In this document: in pieces, positions 1 to 9,988 of the stretch
Layout: every line of letters starts with the position of its first letter
Numbering within the stretch: position 1 is the first letter of the stretch
Assembly (NCBI GenBank): GCA_964019165.1
Contig: OZ025281.1
Span: 6,419,799 to 6,483,798 of the forward strand
Direction: 5' to 3'
Origin: Mastigias papua
Taxonomy: Eukaryota; Cnidaria; Scyphozoa; Rhizostomeae; Mastigiidae
Length of the DNA: 64,000 bases
Notes under the pieces: model-generated
What the model was told of the DNA's origin: nothing
What the model saw: only the letters and a program-made list of their open reading frames with translations
The model's database searches: none
Position numbers and translations under genes: made by a program

Positions 1-145
1 TTACAATAGCTATTTCTTTGTGTGGACATCACATGGCTATTTTCTTGAAAAACTATCATGTGATATTGAGCTTTGGGAGATTCTAAAGGAGCAATTCAAA
101 GAATTTTATTTTAGTCATTATTTGCCATCATTTTTTATGAAATGA
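1..145 (+). CDS. YqaJ-type nuclease, C-terminal end (copy 1, cut by the window edge)
   Basis: The last 47 codons plus TGA of the YqaJ-domain gene, identical to the 3' end of the gene ending at 8093. No catalytic residue lies in this part. The gene runs convergently with the transposase gene, whose stop codon is 45 bp further right. Confidence 0.8.
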   Translation, partial: YNSYFFVWTSHGYFLEKLSCDIELWEILKEQFKEFYFSHYLPSFFMK

Positions 146-190
146 AATGAAATTATAAGGCAGTTTTTTGCAATCATTAAAAATACTCTG

Positions 191-1765
191 TTACTCTTTT
201 AAAAGTGGAGGCTGGATATTGCAAAGGGCTGCACATGACCTTACTATATCATCAGCCAAAGGTAGCAATGTTAATGGGAAAATGTTTTTTAGAATTCTAA
301 AATTCTTCATTCTGTTAATAGCTCGTTCCACGTGTATTCTAAGATTTGCAATCTCTTTTGTCTTTTTGCATTCCAATTTTGTCATCTGGGATTTAACAAG
401 GGCACCTGGTGGGACACTGAGTGTACAGTAATGATGGAGAAGATCTTCTTGTATTTGAAATCCCCTGTCTGCCATTATCTCATCACCATACTCAAGCTTA
501 TTATAAAATCCACTATCTTGACAAATAAACTGATCTGTTGCACGTCCACCATAACAATCTGATACAAACATTATGTAGCCTGTTGGAGAAATTCCAATTA
601 GAAATTTAAATGTATTATGCTTCTTATAATTGGACCATGTTGTAGCCTGAGCATCTAAAGATTTTGGTCTTTCAATAAATATCTCCGTACAGTCAATAAT
701 GCATCTTGTTTTTTTATGATGACTGTGAAACATTGATGGCATATTTGACAAGATAGTCTCCTTAGGCAGCCATACTACCAGAGCATCATGTAGGATTTTT
801 CCAAGAAATCTCACCCAAGTAGCAAAGATGGAGGAAATAGTGCCCTCAGAAACCTGAAACCGTTCTGCCAAATCATGGGTCAGAAGGCCAAGCCTCAGTC
901 TCATCAGCACCAAGAGGAATTGGTCTCTACTCGTTATTTTGCTGAAGTTTGTCTTCCTCCCTTTTCTAACCTTTGAGCTATGGACTTGTTTACTGCCTCT
1001 CCAATATGTTAGCTTTGGTATGAAAGGCTTGAGAACACTGTGAAGAGCATTAAAGATAGAAATTTTCTGAATGCCAGTGAACAATCTCATTTGTCTATCA
1101 TTTGATATTGATGTGAATGAGAATGGCTTTCTGGAATGAGCAGTGATTTTCAAAAGCTTCATTTCCTCACACAAAAACGTAAGCTCCAGTTTAAGCTTAC
1201 TGTTTTCTTTGCTCAATTCCTCTTTCCTTCGTGCCAATGAAGAAATCACACTATTTTTATCACAACAAGCAGCACAAGTATCTCCTGTTAATGTGTAACA
1301 GTTGTCATTGAGGATGTGACTGTCACCGCATTCCATTTCACTCAAGCTTTCATCAGAATCAGTGGCATCTTCCGTTGCTTCCATTCGTATTAATTTACGT
1401 CTAGTACTTGCTTGCAGCTTGTCATATCCCATATTAAGTGATGGATAAGGATTTTCAGTTGTTGGTATTCCATCAACGAAATGCTTAGAGCATACCATAT
1501 CACTTTGCCCTGGCTTCCAATTAGTGTTCCTATATGTTGCTCTCTTGATGACCTTAATCCACTGCTTCCTGCTCTCCACATTCCTCTGAGTGCTTGGGAA
1601 TTTAAACAGCCTAACTGGGGGTGGGCAGGGACAGAGCTTGTTTGTCTGTCCAATGTGCTCCTCACAACTTTTCTTTTCCCAAACTTTTATCCTATATCTA
1701 CTGTTTCTACATCCATAGACGGCACAGTTCCCATTAACCATCGTTAGGATAGACCGATTAGACAC
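191..1765 (-). CDS. THAP-domain DDE transposase (copy 1)
   Basis: Intact 524-aa ORF, expected to cut and join the transposon ends in the nucleus. An N-terminal THAP zinc finger (C14, C19, C92, H95, followed by a PYPSL box) should bind the terminal repeats. A coiled-coil-like stretch covers about 172-205, a helix-turn-helix about 280-325, and the DDE endonuclease fold follows with D358 (IIDCTE), D433 (MADRGF) and E480 (VERAINR). The fold is of the DDE_Tnp_4 type. An alternative start at Met9 lies directly before the THAP domain and may be the real one. It differs from copy 2 by Val63 in place of Leu63. The domain set matches what I remember of the ISL2EU/IS4EU superfamily; that name is from memory, the domains are visible. 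Confidence 0.9.
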   Translation of the reverse strand: MSNRSILTMVNGNCAVYGCRNSRYRIKVWEKKSCEEHIGQTNKLCPCPPPVRLFKFPSTQRNVESRKQWIKVIKRATYRNTNWKPGQSDMVCSKHFVDGIPTTENPYPSLNMGYDKLQASTRRKLIRMEATEDATDSDESLSEMECGDSHILNDNCYTLTGDTCAACCDKNSVISSLARRKEELSKENSKLKLELTFLCEEMKLLKITAHSRKPFSFTSISNDRQMRLFTGIQKISIFNALHSVLKPFIPKLTYWRGSKQVHSSKVRKGRKTNFSKITSRDQFLLVLMRLRLGLLTHDLAERFQVSEGTISSIFATWVRFLGKILHDALVVWLPKETILSNMPSMFHSHHKKTRCIIDCTEIFIERPKSLDAQATTWSNYKKHNTFKFLIGISPTGYIMFVSDCYGGRATDQFICQDSGFYNKLEYGDEIMADRGFQIQEDLLHHYCTLSVPPGALVKSQMTKLECKKTKEIANLRIHVERAINRMKNFRILKNIFPLTLLPLADDIVRSCAALCNIQPPLLKE

Positions 1766-1807
1766 AAATTGAATTCGTTGCCAAAACAGGTCAAGACAAA
1801 GTTGGTA

Positions 1808-2038
1808 TTTGTAGCCTGCCAGAGCAAGGTACTTATAAAAGCTTTTAAAAAAGCTGTTCCCGTAATAACAGACTACAAACCCGAATGAATATGTAAATGA
1901 TTATTAACAGCAAGATAGGTGCTCCGCATCAAACAATGTCACAACACTCTAGGCCCTCTTCGTAGCTTAGAACTTTTCACTCCCAAACTCGCCCCAGGCT
2001 CCTAGATGTAAAAGAGGCTGGAAATGTTGAAATGGTGT
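1808..2038. repeat. Right terminal inverted repeat, copy 1
   Basis: About 231 bp, reverse complement of the left repeat at 6132-6362 with a few mismatches, and the same as 9756-9986. The outer end reads ACACCATTTCAACATTTCC on the minus strand. AT at 2039-2040 is the target-site dinucleotide. Confidence 0.9.
1830..1842 (-). promoter_or_regulatory. TATA-like box in the right inverted repeat, copy 1
   Basis: On the minus strand the repeat reads GCTTTTATAAGTA about 65-75 bp before the transposase start codon. The same motif is in the left repeat before the partner gene, so each inverted repeat may carry the promoter of the gene read inward from it. Confidence 0.4.
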
Positions 2039-2040
2039 AT

Positions 2041-5000
2041 TGAGTACAATAGCAAAAACACCCATGCATTAAGCAACATTTACATCTATGATTGCACCGA
2101 TGTCAGTAGTTTAGCCAACGTTTCCTACTCAAATCAGCTTTGGTTATCATGTTAACACTACATATGGGCTTAAAGTGCTTTAGATATGCTCAAACTGACA
2201 ATACCATGCAAGAGTGATATTTGCATACAAGTGCGTATGATATACCGCCAACACACAATCTAAGCTTGTTCCTACAAGGAATCTAGCAGTATTAACATCA
2301 TATGACTATTACAACCATAGTCATTGCTCTACTTTCAGTGTTTGCACACTTACATAGTTTAGGCCTATTACAAGCAATAACACAGTTTCCATATACTGTT
2401 GTATGATTGAAATTGAGTACAATAGCAGCAAAGCCATGCATTAAACAACTGTTACCTCTGTGATTGCACCGATGTCATTAGTTTAGCCAACGTTTCCTAC
2501 TCCAATCATCTTTGGTTGTCTCTATTACACTACATATGGTCTTAAAGTGCTTTAGATATGCTAAAACTGACAATACCATGTAAGATTGCTATTTCATTCT
2601 AGTTTCTTGTGATGTGCCGCCAAAACAAAATCTACGTTTGTTTCTACAAGGAATCTAGCAGGTTTAACATCATATGACTATTAGATCCATAGTCATTGCT
2701 GTACTTTCAGTGTTTGCACACTTACGTAGTTTAGGCCTATTACAGTCAATAACACAGTTTGCATATACTGTTGTATGATGGAAATTGAGTACAATAGCAA
2801 CAAAGCCATGCATTAAACAACTTTTACATCTATGATTGCACCAATGTCAGTAGTTTACCCAACGTTTGCTACTCAAATCAGCTTTGGTTATCACGTTTAC
2901 ACTACATATTAGCTTAAAATGCTTAGATACGCTCAAACTCCCAATTCCATGCAAGAGTGATATCTGCCTATAGGTGCGTATGATATACCACCAACACATA
3001 ATCTAAGCTTGTTTCTACAATGAATCTAGCAGTTTTAACATCATATGAATATTACAACCATAGTCATTGCCGTACTTTCAGTGTTTGCACACATACGTAG
3101 TTTAGGCGTATTACAGTCAATAACACAGTTTGCATATACTGTTGTATGATTGAAATTGAGTACAATAGCAAGAAAGCCATGCATTAAACAACTTTTACAT
3201 GTATGATTGCACCGATGTCATTAGTTTACCCAACGTTTCCTACTCAAATCAGCTTTGGCTATCACTATTACACTACATATGGGCTTAAAGTGCTTTAGAT
3301 ATGCTCAAGCTGACAATAGCATGTAAGATTGCTATTTCATTCTAGTTTCTTGTGATGTGCCGCCAAAACAAAATCTACGTTTGTTTCTACAAGGAATCTA
3401 GCAGGTTTAACATCATATGACTATTAGATCCATAGTCATTGCTGTACTTTCAGTGTTTGCACACTTACGTAGTTTAGGCCTATTACAGTCAATAACACAG
3501 TTTGTATATACTGTTGTATGATGGAAATTGAGTACAATAGCAACAAAGCCATGCATTAAACAACTTTTACATCTATGATTGCATAAATGTCAGTAGTTTA
3601 ACCAACGTTTCCTACTCAAATCAGCTTTGGTTATCTCTATTACACTGCATATGGTTTTAAAAACTGTTTAGATATGCTAAACTCACAATACCATGCAAGA
3701 GTGATAGTTGCCTATAAGTGCGTATGATGTACCACCAACACATAATCTAAGCTTGTTTCTACAACGAATCTAGCAGGTTTAACATCATATGACTATTACA
3801 ACCATAGTCATTGCTGTACTTTCAGTGTTTGCACTCTTACGTAGTTTAGGCCTATTACAAGCAATAACACAGTTTGCATATACTGTTGTATGATTGAAAT
3901 TGAGTACAATAGCAACAAAGCCATGCATTAAACAACTTTTACATCTATGATTGCACCGATGTCAGTAGTTTACCCAACGTTTCCTCCTCAAATCAGCTTT
4001 GGTTATCACGTTTACACTACATATTAGCTTAAAATGCTTAGATATGCTCAAACTCACAATATCATGCAAGAGTGATAGTTGCCTATAAGTGCGTATGATT
4101 TACAGCCAACACATAATCTAAGCTTGATTCTACAAGGAATCTACCAGTTGTAACATCAAATGACTATTAGATCCATAGTCATTGCTGTACTTTCAGTGTT
4201 TGCACACTTACGTAGTTTAGGCCTATTACAAGCAATGAAACAGTTTGCATATGCTGTTGTATGATTGAAATTGAGTACAATAGCAACAAAGCCATGCATT
4301 AAACAACTTTTACATCTATGATTGCACCGATGTCAGTAGTTTAGCCAACGTTTCCTACTCAAATTAGCTTTGGTTATCACTATGACACTACATAAGGGCT
4401 TAAAGTGCTTTAGATATGCTCAAGCTGACAATACCATGCAAGAGTACTATTTCATTCTAAGTTCTTGTGATGTACCGCCAAAACCTCATCTAAGTTTGTT
4501 TCTACAAGGACTCTAGCAGTTTTAACATCATATGTCTATTACAAGCATAGTCATTGCTCTACTTTCAGTGTTTGCACACTTATGTACTTTAGGCCTATTA
4601 CAAGCAATAACACAGTTTGCATATACTGTTGTATGATTGAAATTGAGTACAATAGCAACAGAGCCATGCATTAAACAGCTTTTACATCTATGATTGCACC
4701 GATGTCAGTGGTTTAGCCAACGTTTCCTACTCAAATTAGCTTTGGTTATCACTATTACACTACATATGGGCTTAAAGTGCTGTATATATGATCAAACTGA
4801 CAACACCATGCAAGAGTACTATTTCATTCTAAGTTCTTGTGATGTACCGCCAAAACCTCATCTAAGTTTGTTTCTACAAGGACTCTAGCAGTTTTAACAT
4901 CATATGTCTATTACACGCATAGTCATTGCTCTACTGTCAGTGTTTGCACACTTAAGTACTTTAGGCCTATTACAAGCAATAACACAGTTTGCATATACTG

Positions 5001-6129
5001 TTGTATGATTGAAATTGAGTACAATAGCAACAAAGCCATGCATTAAACAACTTTTACATCTATGATTGCACCGATGTCAGTAGTTTAGCCAACGTTTCCT
5101 ACTCAAATTAGCTTTGGTTATCACTATTACACTACATATGGGCTTAAAGTGCTGTATATATGCTCAAACTGACAACACCATGCAAGAGTACTATTTCATT
5201 CTAAGTTCTTGTGATGTACCGCCACCACATAATATAAGGGTGTTTCTACAAGGAATCTAGCAGTTTTAACATCATATGACTATTACAAGCATAGTCATTG
5301 CTCTACTTTCAGTGTTTGCACACTTATGTACTTTAGGCCTATTACAAGCAATAACACAGTTTGCATATACTGTTGTATGATTGAAATTGAGTACAATAGC
5401 AACAAAGCCATGCATTAAACAACTTTTACATCTATGATTGCACCGATGTCAGTAGTTTAGCCAACGTTTCCTGCTCAAATTAGCTTTGGCTATCACTATG
5501 ACACTATATTTTTTTCTTAAAGTGCTTTAGATATGCTCAAACTGACAACAGCATGCAAGAGTGCTATTTCATTCTAAGTTCTTGTGATGTACCGCCAAAA
5601 CCTCATCTACGTTTGTTTCTACAAGGAATCTTGCAGTTTTAGCATCATATGAATATTACAACCATGGTCATTCCTCTAATTCAGTGTTTGCACACTTATG
5701 TACTGAAGGCCTATTACAAGCAATAACACAGTTTGCATATACTGTTGTATGATTGAAATTGAGTACAATAGCAACAAAGCCATGCATTAAACAACTTTTA
5801 CATCTATGATTGCACCGATGTCAGTAGTTTAGCCAACGTTTCCTACTCAAATTAGCTTTGGTTATCACTATTACACAATATATGGGCTTAAAGTGCTTTA
5901 GATATGCTCAAACTGACAACACCGTGCAAGAGTGCTATTTCATTCTAAGTTCTTGTGATGTACCGACAAAACATAATCTAGGTTTGTGTCTACAAGAAAT
6001 CTAGCAGTTTTAACATCATATGACTATTACAACCATAGTCATTGCTGTACTTTCAGTGTTTGCACACTTACGTAGTTTATGCCTATTACAAGCAATAACA
6101 CAGTTTGCATATACTGTTGTATGATTGAA
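2041..6129. repeat. 372-bp satellite, block 1 (about 11 monomers)
   Basis: Head-to-tail monomers recognised by the recurring landmark ATTGCACCGATGTCAGTAG at 2091, 2463, 2835, 3206, 3578, 3950 and 4321, giving a period of 371-372 bp. Each monomer has a short hairpin (TGACTAT / ATAGTCA around a 7-nt loop) and the landmarks GTTTAGGCCTATTACAAGC and CAGTTTGCATATACTG. The loop variant alternates between ACAACC and AGATCC types from about 2280 to 4160, a local dimeric (~744 bp) order. No coding gene is supported here; ORFs such as 4694-4888 are chance openings. Confidence 0.97.
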
Positions 6130-6131
6130 AT

Positions 6132-6362
6132 ACACCATTTCAACATTTCCAGCCTCTTTTGCATCTAGGAGCCTGGGGCGAATTTGGGGTTGAAAAGTTC
6201 TAAGCTACGAAGAGGGCCTAGAGTGTTGTGACATTGTTTGATGCGCAACACCTATCTTGCTGTTAATAATCATTTACATATTCACTCGGTTTTGTTGTCT
6301 CTTATTACGGGAACAGCTTTTTTAAAAGCTTTTATAAGTACCTTGCTCTGGTAGGCTACAAA
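6132..6362. repeat. Left terminal inverted repeat, copy 2
   Basis: 231 bp, ending at GGCTACAAA just before the first gene. It pairs with 9756-9986; mismatches are few and scattered. Target dinucleotide AT at 6130-6131. Confidence 0.92.
6329..6341 (+). promoter_or_regulatory. TATA-like box in the left inverted repeat
   Basis: GCTTTTATAAGTA, about 50-60 bp before the SAP-protein start codon, mirrored in the right repeat before the transposase gene. Position and duplication suggest a promoter; there is no direct proof. Confidence 0.4.
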
Positions 6363-6392
6363 CATTTGTTATTTGTGATAATAGAGCAGACA

Positions 6393-7454
6393 ATGGATCT
6401 GGATAGAATTTCTAAGATGAAAGTTGAAGAGCTCAAAGATTTCCTTCGACTTCGCGGATTGAAGGTGAGTGGCAAAAAGGAAGAGCTTGTTGCACGAGTA
6501 TTTGTAGCTGCTGAGAATGATGTTCCAATATTGAAAACAGCTGTAGAAGTGCAAGCCGAAATAGCAGAGGATTATGACTCCAAGCTTCTGGTGGAAGGTG
6601 TACGTATTCCAGATCCCTTCGCTATCGCTAATGGTTGGGTACCTGAAGATGAAAGTGTGAAGTTGTGGCCTATGACTCTCTACCCTGATATTTTTAACTT
6701 CTTGTCGTTCTACCCAAGTGAGTTGAAGAGCCAGGACCTCAATGATTACAAGCTGTCCAAAGCCTATAGCTATTATTCAACTGGCTGGCTTAATCCGCTG
6801 AGTTACCATCCAGTATCAGAATCAAGTACTGTATGTGTCCTCAAGTCTGCATGCAAACAATCTCAGAGGATAAATGACACACCCCACAAACTTTGGGTGT
6901 GCTTAGCAAAGAAATCTGGGAAAATTTTGAAAGCACACTGCACATGTATGGCTGGCATTGGACAAACTTGCAACCATGTGGCTGCTGCATTGTTCAGAAT
7001 TGAAGCTGCTGTAAGAATGGGCTTAACTAACCCATCTTGTACAACAACTGCTTGTGAATGGTTGCCAAATAACAAAGCTGTTAGAATGACCAGAATTAAA
7101 GATTTGAAGTTGAGTAGGGCAAAATTTGGGAAACAATCAAAAAAGCAGTCAGAGCTCAACTGTTCACCAAAGAAGCGATTTGATCCAACTGCTAACATAT
7201 CAGAAAAATTGAGCTTTATGAAAGTGTCAACTGCCATTAGGAATGTCTGCACTGAAGATGAGTCCATAATTTTTACAGCTGAACCCAAAGCGTGTACAGT
7301 AGAGGTGCCAAAAGCAAGAGAACTACATACAATTGATGAATTTCTTTGTGCCTCTGAAACTCAAGATGAATTCTGTCTCAAATTAGAGTATTTCCCAGCA
7401 AATCTAGCTGACATTGAAGAGGAAACAAGAGGTCAAGCAGCTAACCCTCTATAG
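6393..7454 (+). CDS. SAP + SWIM zinc-finger protein, 5' part of the transposon partner gene
   Basis: The ORF opens at 6366, but Met at 6393 (MDLDRISKM) starts the SAP motif neatly and is preferred; residue numbers here count from 6366. The SAP DNA-binding motif spans about 16-48 (LKDFLRLRGLKVSGKKEELV). A SWIM zinc finger, Cx1C...CxH, has C192, C194, C202 and H204. The frame ends at TAG 7452-7454 and then continues open in the same frame into the YqaJ nuclease, so SAP-SWIM and YqaJ were probably one protein of about 566 aa split by one amber codon, unless the stop is read through. The left part of copy 1 is outside the window, so the stop cannot be checked against it. Its role is unproven; such proteins accompany this transposase class and may process DNA ends. 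Confidence 0.8.
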   Translation: MDLDRISKMKVEELKDFLRLRGLKVSGKKEELVARVFVAAENDVPILKTAVEVQAEIAEDYDSKLLVEGVRIPDPFAIANGWVPEDESVKLWPMTLYPDIFNFLSFYPSELKSQDLNDYKLSKAYSYYSTGWLNPLSYHPVSESSTVCVLKSACKQSQRINDTPHKLWVCLAKKSGKILKAHCTCMAGIGQTCNHVAAALFRIEAAVRMGLTNPSCTTTACEWLPNNKAVRMTRIKDLKLSRAKFGKQSKKQSELNCSPKKRFDPTANISEKLSFMKVSTAIRNVCTEDESIIFTAEPKACTVEVPKARELHTIDEFLCASETQDEFCLKLEYFPANLADIEEETRGQAANPL

Positions 7455-7472
7455 TTTTCTGTTAGACAACAT

Positions 7473-8093
7473 GTGATAAGTGCATCCAAAGCACATGATG
7501 TTAAAACAAGAATGACTTCATTCAAAACAGCAACTGGAGACAAAGAGGCTTATTTTAAGAACCTAATTGACAAGATTGCTGGAAGAAAGAGTGTTAACCC
7601 TCTTTTACCACCTTTACGTTATGGCCAAGCTATGGAAAATAATGCTGTCCAAATGTTTGTTGACCTGTACAAAGAAAGCCACCAAAATGTCAAAGTTGAG
7701 GAATGTGGCATCTTTTTGTGCATGAATATACCATTTGTTGGAGGCAGTCCTGACCGGATCATCTGCTGTGACTGTTGTGGGAAGTTTTGTTTGGAGGTGA
7801 AGTGCCTATTTTCAATTAGCCACTTGAACCCTATGGATTCTGATGTGAAGCTACCTTATTTAAAGAAAGATGCAAGTATGACTACATCCTTGAATATAAA
7901 TCATAAATACTACACTCAGATCCAGGTTCAAATGGCTGCTTCAAGAATTTACAATAGCTATTTCTTTGTGTGGACATCACATGGCTATTTTCTTGAAAAA
8001 CTATCATGTGATATTGAGCTTTGGGAGATTCTAAAGGAGCAATTCAAAGAATTTTATTTTAGTCATTATTTGCCATCATTTTTTATGAAATGA
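7473..8093 (+). CDS. YqaJ-type (lambda exonuclease-like) nuclease domain, 3' part of the partner gene
   Basis: 206 aa from the first Met after the in-frame TAG at 7452. It shows the PD-(D/E)xK core of YqaJ/lambda-exonuclease nucleases: Glu55 in YGQAMENNAV, SPD at 92-94 and LEVKC with E108 and K110, followed by YYTQIQVQMA (the usual Q-rich helix). The catalytic set looks complete. The upstream frame back to 7455 is open (FSVRQHVISASKAHDV), which fits a fusion with the SAP-SWIM part. The stop is 45 bp from the stop of the convergent transposase gene. The domain call is firm; whether the protein is made as a separate piece is unknown. Confidence 0.85.
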   Translation: MISASKAHDVKTRMTSFKTATGDKEAYFKNLIDKIAGRKSVNPLLPPLRYGQAMENNAVQMFVDLYKESHQNVKVEECGIFLCMNIPFVGGSPDRIICCDCCGKFCLEVKCLFSISHLNPMDSDVKLPYLKKDASMTTSLNINHKYYTQIQVQMAASRIYNSYFFVWTSHGYFLEKLSCDIELWEILKEQFKEFYFSHYLPSFFMK

Positions 8094-8138
8094 AATGAAA
8101 TTATAAGGCAGTTTTTTGCAATCATTAAAAATACTCTG

Positions 8139-9713
8139 TTACTCTTTTAAAAGTGGAGGCTGGATATTGCAAAGGGCTGCACATGACCTTACTATATCAT
8201 CAGCCAAAGGTAGCAATGTTAATGGGAAAATGTTTTTTAGAATTCTAAAATTCTTCATTCTGTTAATAGCTCGTTCCACGTGTATTCTAAGATTTGCAAT
8301 CTCTTTTGTCTTTTTGCATTCCAATTTTGTCATCTGGGATTTAACAAGGGCACCTGGTGGGACACTGAGTGTACAGTAATGATGGAGAAGATCTTCTTGT
8401 ATTTGAAATCCCCTGTCTGCCATTATCTCATCACCATACTCAAGCTTATTATAAAATCCACTATCTTGACAAATAAACTGATCTGTTGCACGTCCACCAT
8501 AACAATCTGATACAAACATTATGTAGCCTGTTGGAGAAATTCCAATTAGAAATTTAAATGTATTATGCTTCTTATAATTGGACCATGTTGTAGCCTGAGC
8601 ATCTAAAGATTTTGGTCTTTCAATAAATATCTCCGTACAGTCAATAATGCATCTTGTTTTTTTATGATGACTGTGAAACATTGATGGCATATTTGACAAG
8701 ATAGTCTCCTTAGGCAGCCATACTACCAGAGCATCATGTAGGATTTTTCCAAGAAATCTCACCCAAGTAGCAAAGATGGAGGAAATAGTGCCCTCAGAAA
8801 CCTGAAACCGTTCTGCCAAATCATGGGTCAGAAGGCCAAGCCTCAGTCTCATCAGCACCAAGAGGAATTGGTCTCTACTCGTTATTTTGCTGAAGTTTGT
8901 CTTCCTCCCTTTTCTAACCTTTGAGCTATGGACTTGTTTACTGCCTCTCCAATATGTTAGCTTTGGTATGAAAGGCTTGAGAACACTGTGAAGAGCATTA
9001 AAGATAGAAATTTTCTGAATGCCAGTGAACAATCTCATTTGTCTATCATTTGATATTGATGTGAATGAGAATGGCTTTCTGGAATGAGCAGTGATTTTCA
9101 AAAGCTTCATTTCCTCACACAAAAACGTAAGCTCCAGTTTAAGCTTACTGTTTTCTTTGCTCAATTCCTCTTTCCTTCGTGCCAATGAAGAAATCACACT
9201 ATTTTTATCACAACAAGCAGCACAAGTATCTCCTGTTAATGTGTAACAGTTGTCATTGAGGATGTGACTGTCACCGCATTCCATTTCACTCAAGCTTTCA
9301 TCAGAATCAGTGGCATCTTCCGTTGCTTCCATTCGTATTAATTTACGTCTAGTACTTGCTTGCAGCTTGTCATATCCCATATTAAGTGATGGATAAGGAT
9401 TTTCAGTTGTTGGTATTCCATCAACGAAATGCTTAGAGCATACCATATCACTTTGCCCTGGCTTCCAATTAGTGTTCCTATATGTTGCTCTCTTGATGAC
9501 CTTAATCCACTGCTTCCTGCTCTCCAAATTCCTCTGAGTGCTTGGGAATTTAAACAGCCTAACTGGGGGTGGGCAGGGACAGAGCTTGTTTGTCTGTCCA
9601 ATGTGCTCCTCACAACTTTTCTTTTCCCAAACTTTTATCCTATATCTACTGTTTCTACATCCATAGACGGCACAGTTCCCATTAACCATCGTTAGGATAG
9701 ACCGATTAGACAC
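8139..9713 (-). CDS. THAP-domain DDE transposase (copy 2)
   Basis: Intact 524-aa ORF, the twin of 191-1765, with Leu63 as the only residue change I see. THAP finger C14/C19/C92/H95, helix-turn-helix about 280-325, and catalytic D358, D433 and E480 are all present, so nothing visible rules out activity. Transcription would start in the right inverted repeat (9756-9986) and run towards the nuclease gene. Two undamaged copies imply a recent duplication or gene conversion. As the closest match I would expect THAP/DDE proteins in other marine invertebrate genomes. Confidence 0.92.
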   Translation of the reverse strand: MSNRSILTMVNGNCAVYGCRNSRYRIKVWEKKSCEEHIGQTNKLCPCPPPVRLFKFPSTQRNLESRKQWIKVIKRATYRNTNWKPGQSDMVCSKHFVDGIPTTENPYPSLNMGYDKLQASTRRKLIRMEATEDATDSDESLSEMECGDSHILNDNCYTLTGDTCAACCDKNSVISSLARRKEELSKENSKLKLELTFLCEEMKLLKITAHSRKPFSFTSISNDRQMRLFTGIQKISIFNALHSVLKPFIPKLTYWRGSKQVHSSKVRKGRKTNFSKITSRDQFLLVLMRLRLGLLTHDLAERFQVSEGTISSIFATWVRFLGKILHDALVVWLPKETILSNMPSMFHSHHKKTRCIIDCTEIFIERPKSLDAQATTWSNYKKHNTFKFLIGISPTGYIMFVSDCYGGRATDQFICQDSGFYNKLEYGDEIMADRGFQIQEDLLHHYCTLSVPPGALVKSQMTKLECKKTKEIANLRIHVERAINRMKNFRILKNIFPLTLLPLADDIVRSCAALCNIQPPLLKE

Positions 9714-9755
9714 AAATTGACTTCGTTGCCAAAACAGGTCAAGACAAAGTTGGTA

Positions 9756-9986
9756 TTTGTAGCCTGCCAGAGCAAGGTACTTATAAAAGCTTTTAAAAAA
9801 GCTGTTCCCGTAATAACAGACTACAAACCCGAATGAATATGTAAATGATTATTAACAGCAAGATAGGTGCTCCGCATCAAACAATGTCACAACACTCTAG
9901 GCCCTCTTCGTAGCTTAGAACTTTTCACTCCCAAACTCGCCCCAGGCTCCTAGATGTAAAAGAGGCTGGAAATGTTGAAATGGTGT
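9756..9986. repeat. Right terminal inverted repeat, copy 2
   Basis: 231 bp, inverted match to 6132-6362 and direct match to 1808-2038. Target dinucleotide AT at 9987-9988, then satellite resumes in phase. Confidence 0.92.
9778..9790 (-). promoter_or_regulatory. TATA-like box in the right inverted repeat, copy 2
   Basis: Minus-strand GCTTTTATAAGTA, 65-77 bp before the transposase start codon at 9713. Mirrors 6329-6341. Confidence 0.4.
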
Positions 9987-9988
9987 AT

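Larger units (their letters stand above)
1..2038. mobile_element. THAP/DDE + YqaJ DNA transposon, copy 1 (right part only)
   Basis: Right-hand part of the same transposon that is complete at 6132-9986; the left part lies outside the window. It matches 7949-9986 base for base apart from a few substitutions (for example near 1579 and 1771). It contains the last codons of the YqaJ gene, the whole transposase gene and the right inverted repeat, and ends ACACCATTT... (minus strand) next to the dinucleotide AT and then satellite. The satellite to its right carries the same private variants as that to the right of copy 2, so this looks like a block duplication and not an independent insertion. Confidence 0.9.
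1..2546. repeat. Block duplication, copy 1 (pairs with 7949-10494)
   Basis: The transposon right part plus about 508 bp of flanking satellite is near-identical to 7949-10494 at a constant offset of 7948. It includes private satellite variants such as CAAAAACACCCATGC at the junction. Identity falls to ordinary monomer-to-monomer level after the shared TGGTCTTA at about 2537-2544. Confidence 0.88.
6132..9986. mobile_element. Complete THAP/DDE + SAP-SWIM-YqaJ DNA transposon (ISL2EU/IS4EU-like), copy 2
   Basis: 3855-bp element with 231-bp terminal inverted repeats and two convergent genes: on the plus strand a SAP/SWIM/YqaJ reading frame, on the minus strand a THAP/DDE transposase. The empty site can be read from the satellite: the monomer has GATTGAA-AT-TGAGTAC, and the element is flanked by GATTGAA-AT on the left and AT-TGAGTAC on the right. 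It therefore has ACACC...GGTGT ends and a 2-bp target duplication AT. The 2-bp duplication, THAP-fused DDE_Tnp_4-type transposase and YqaJ partner agree with the ISL2EU/IS4EU superfamily as I remember it. Confidence 0.92.
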
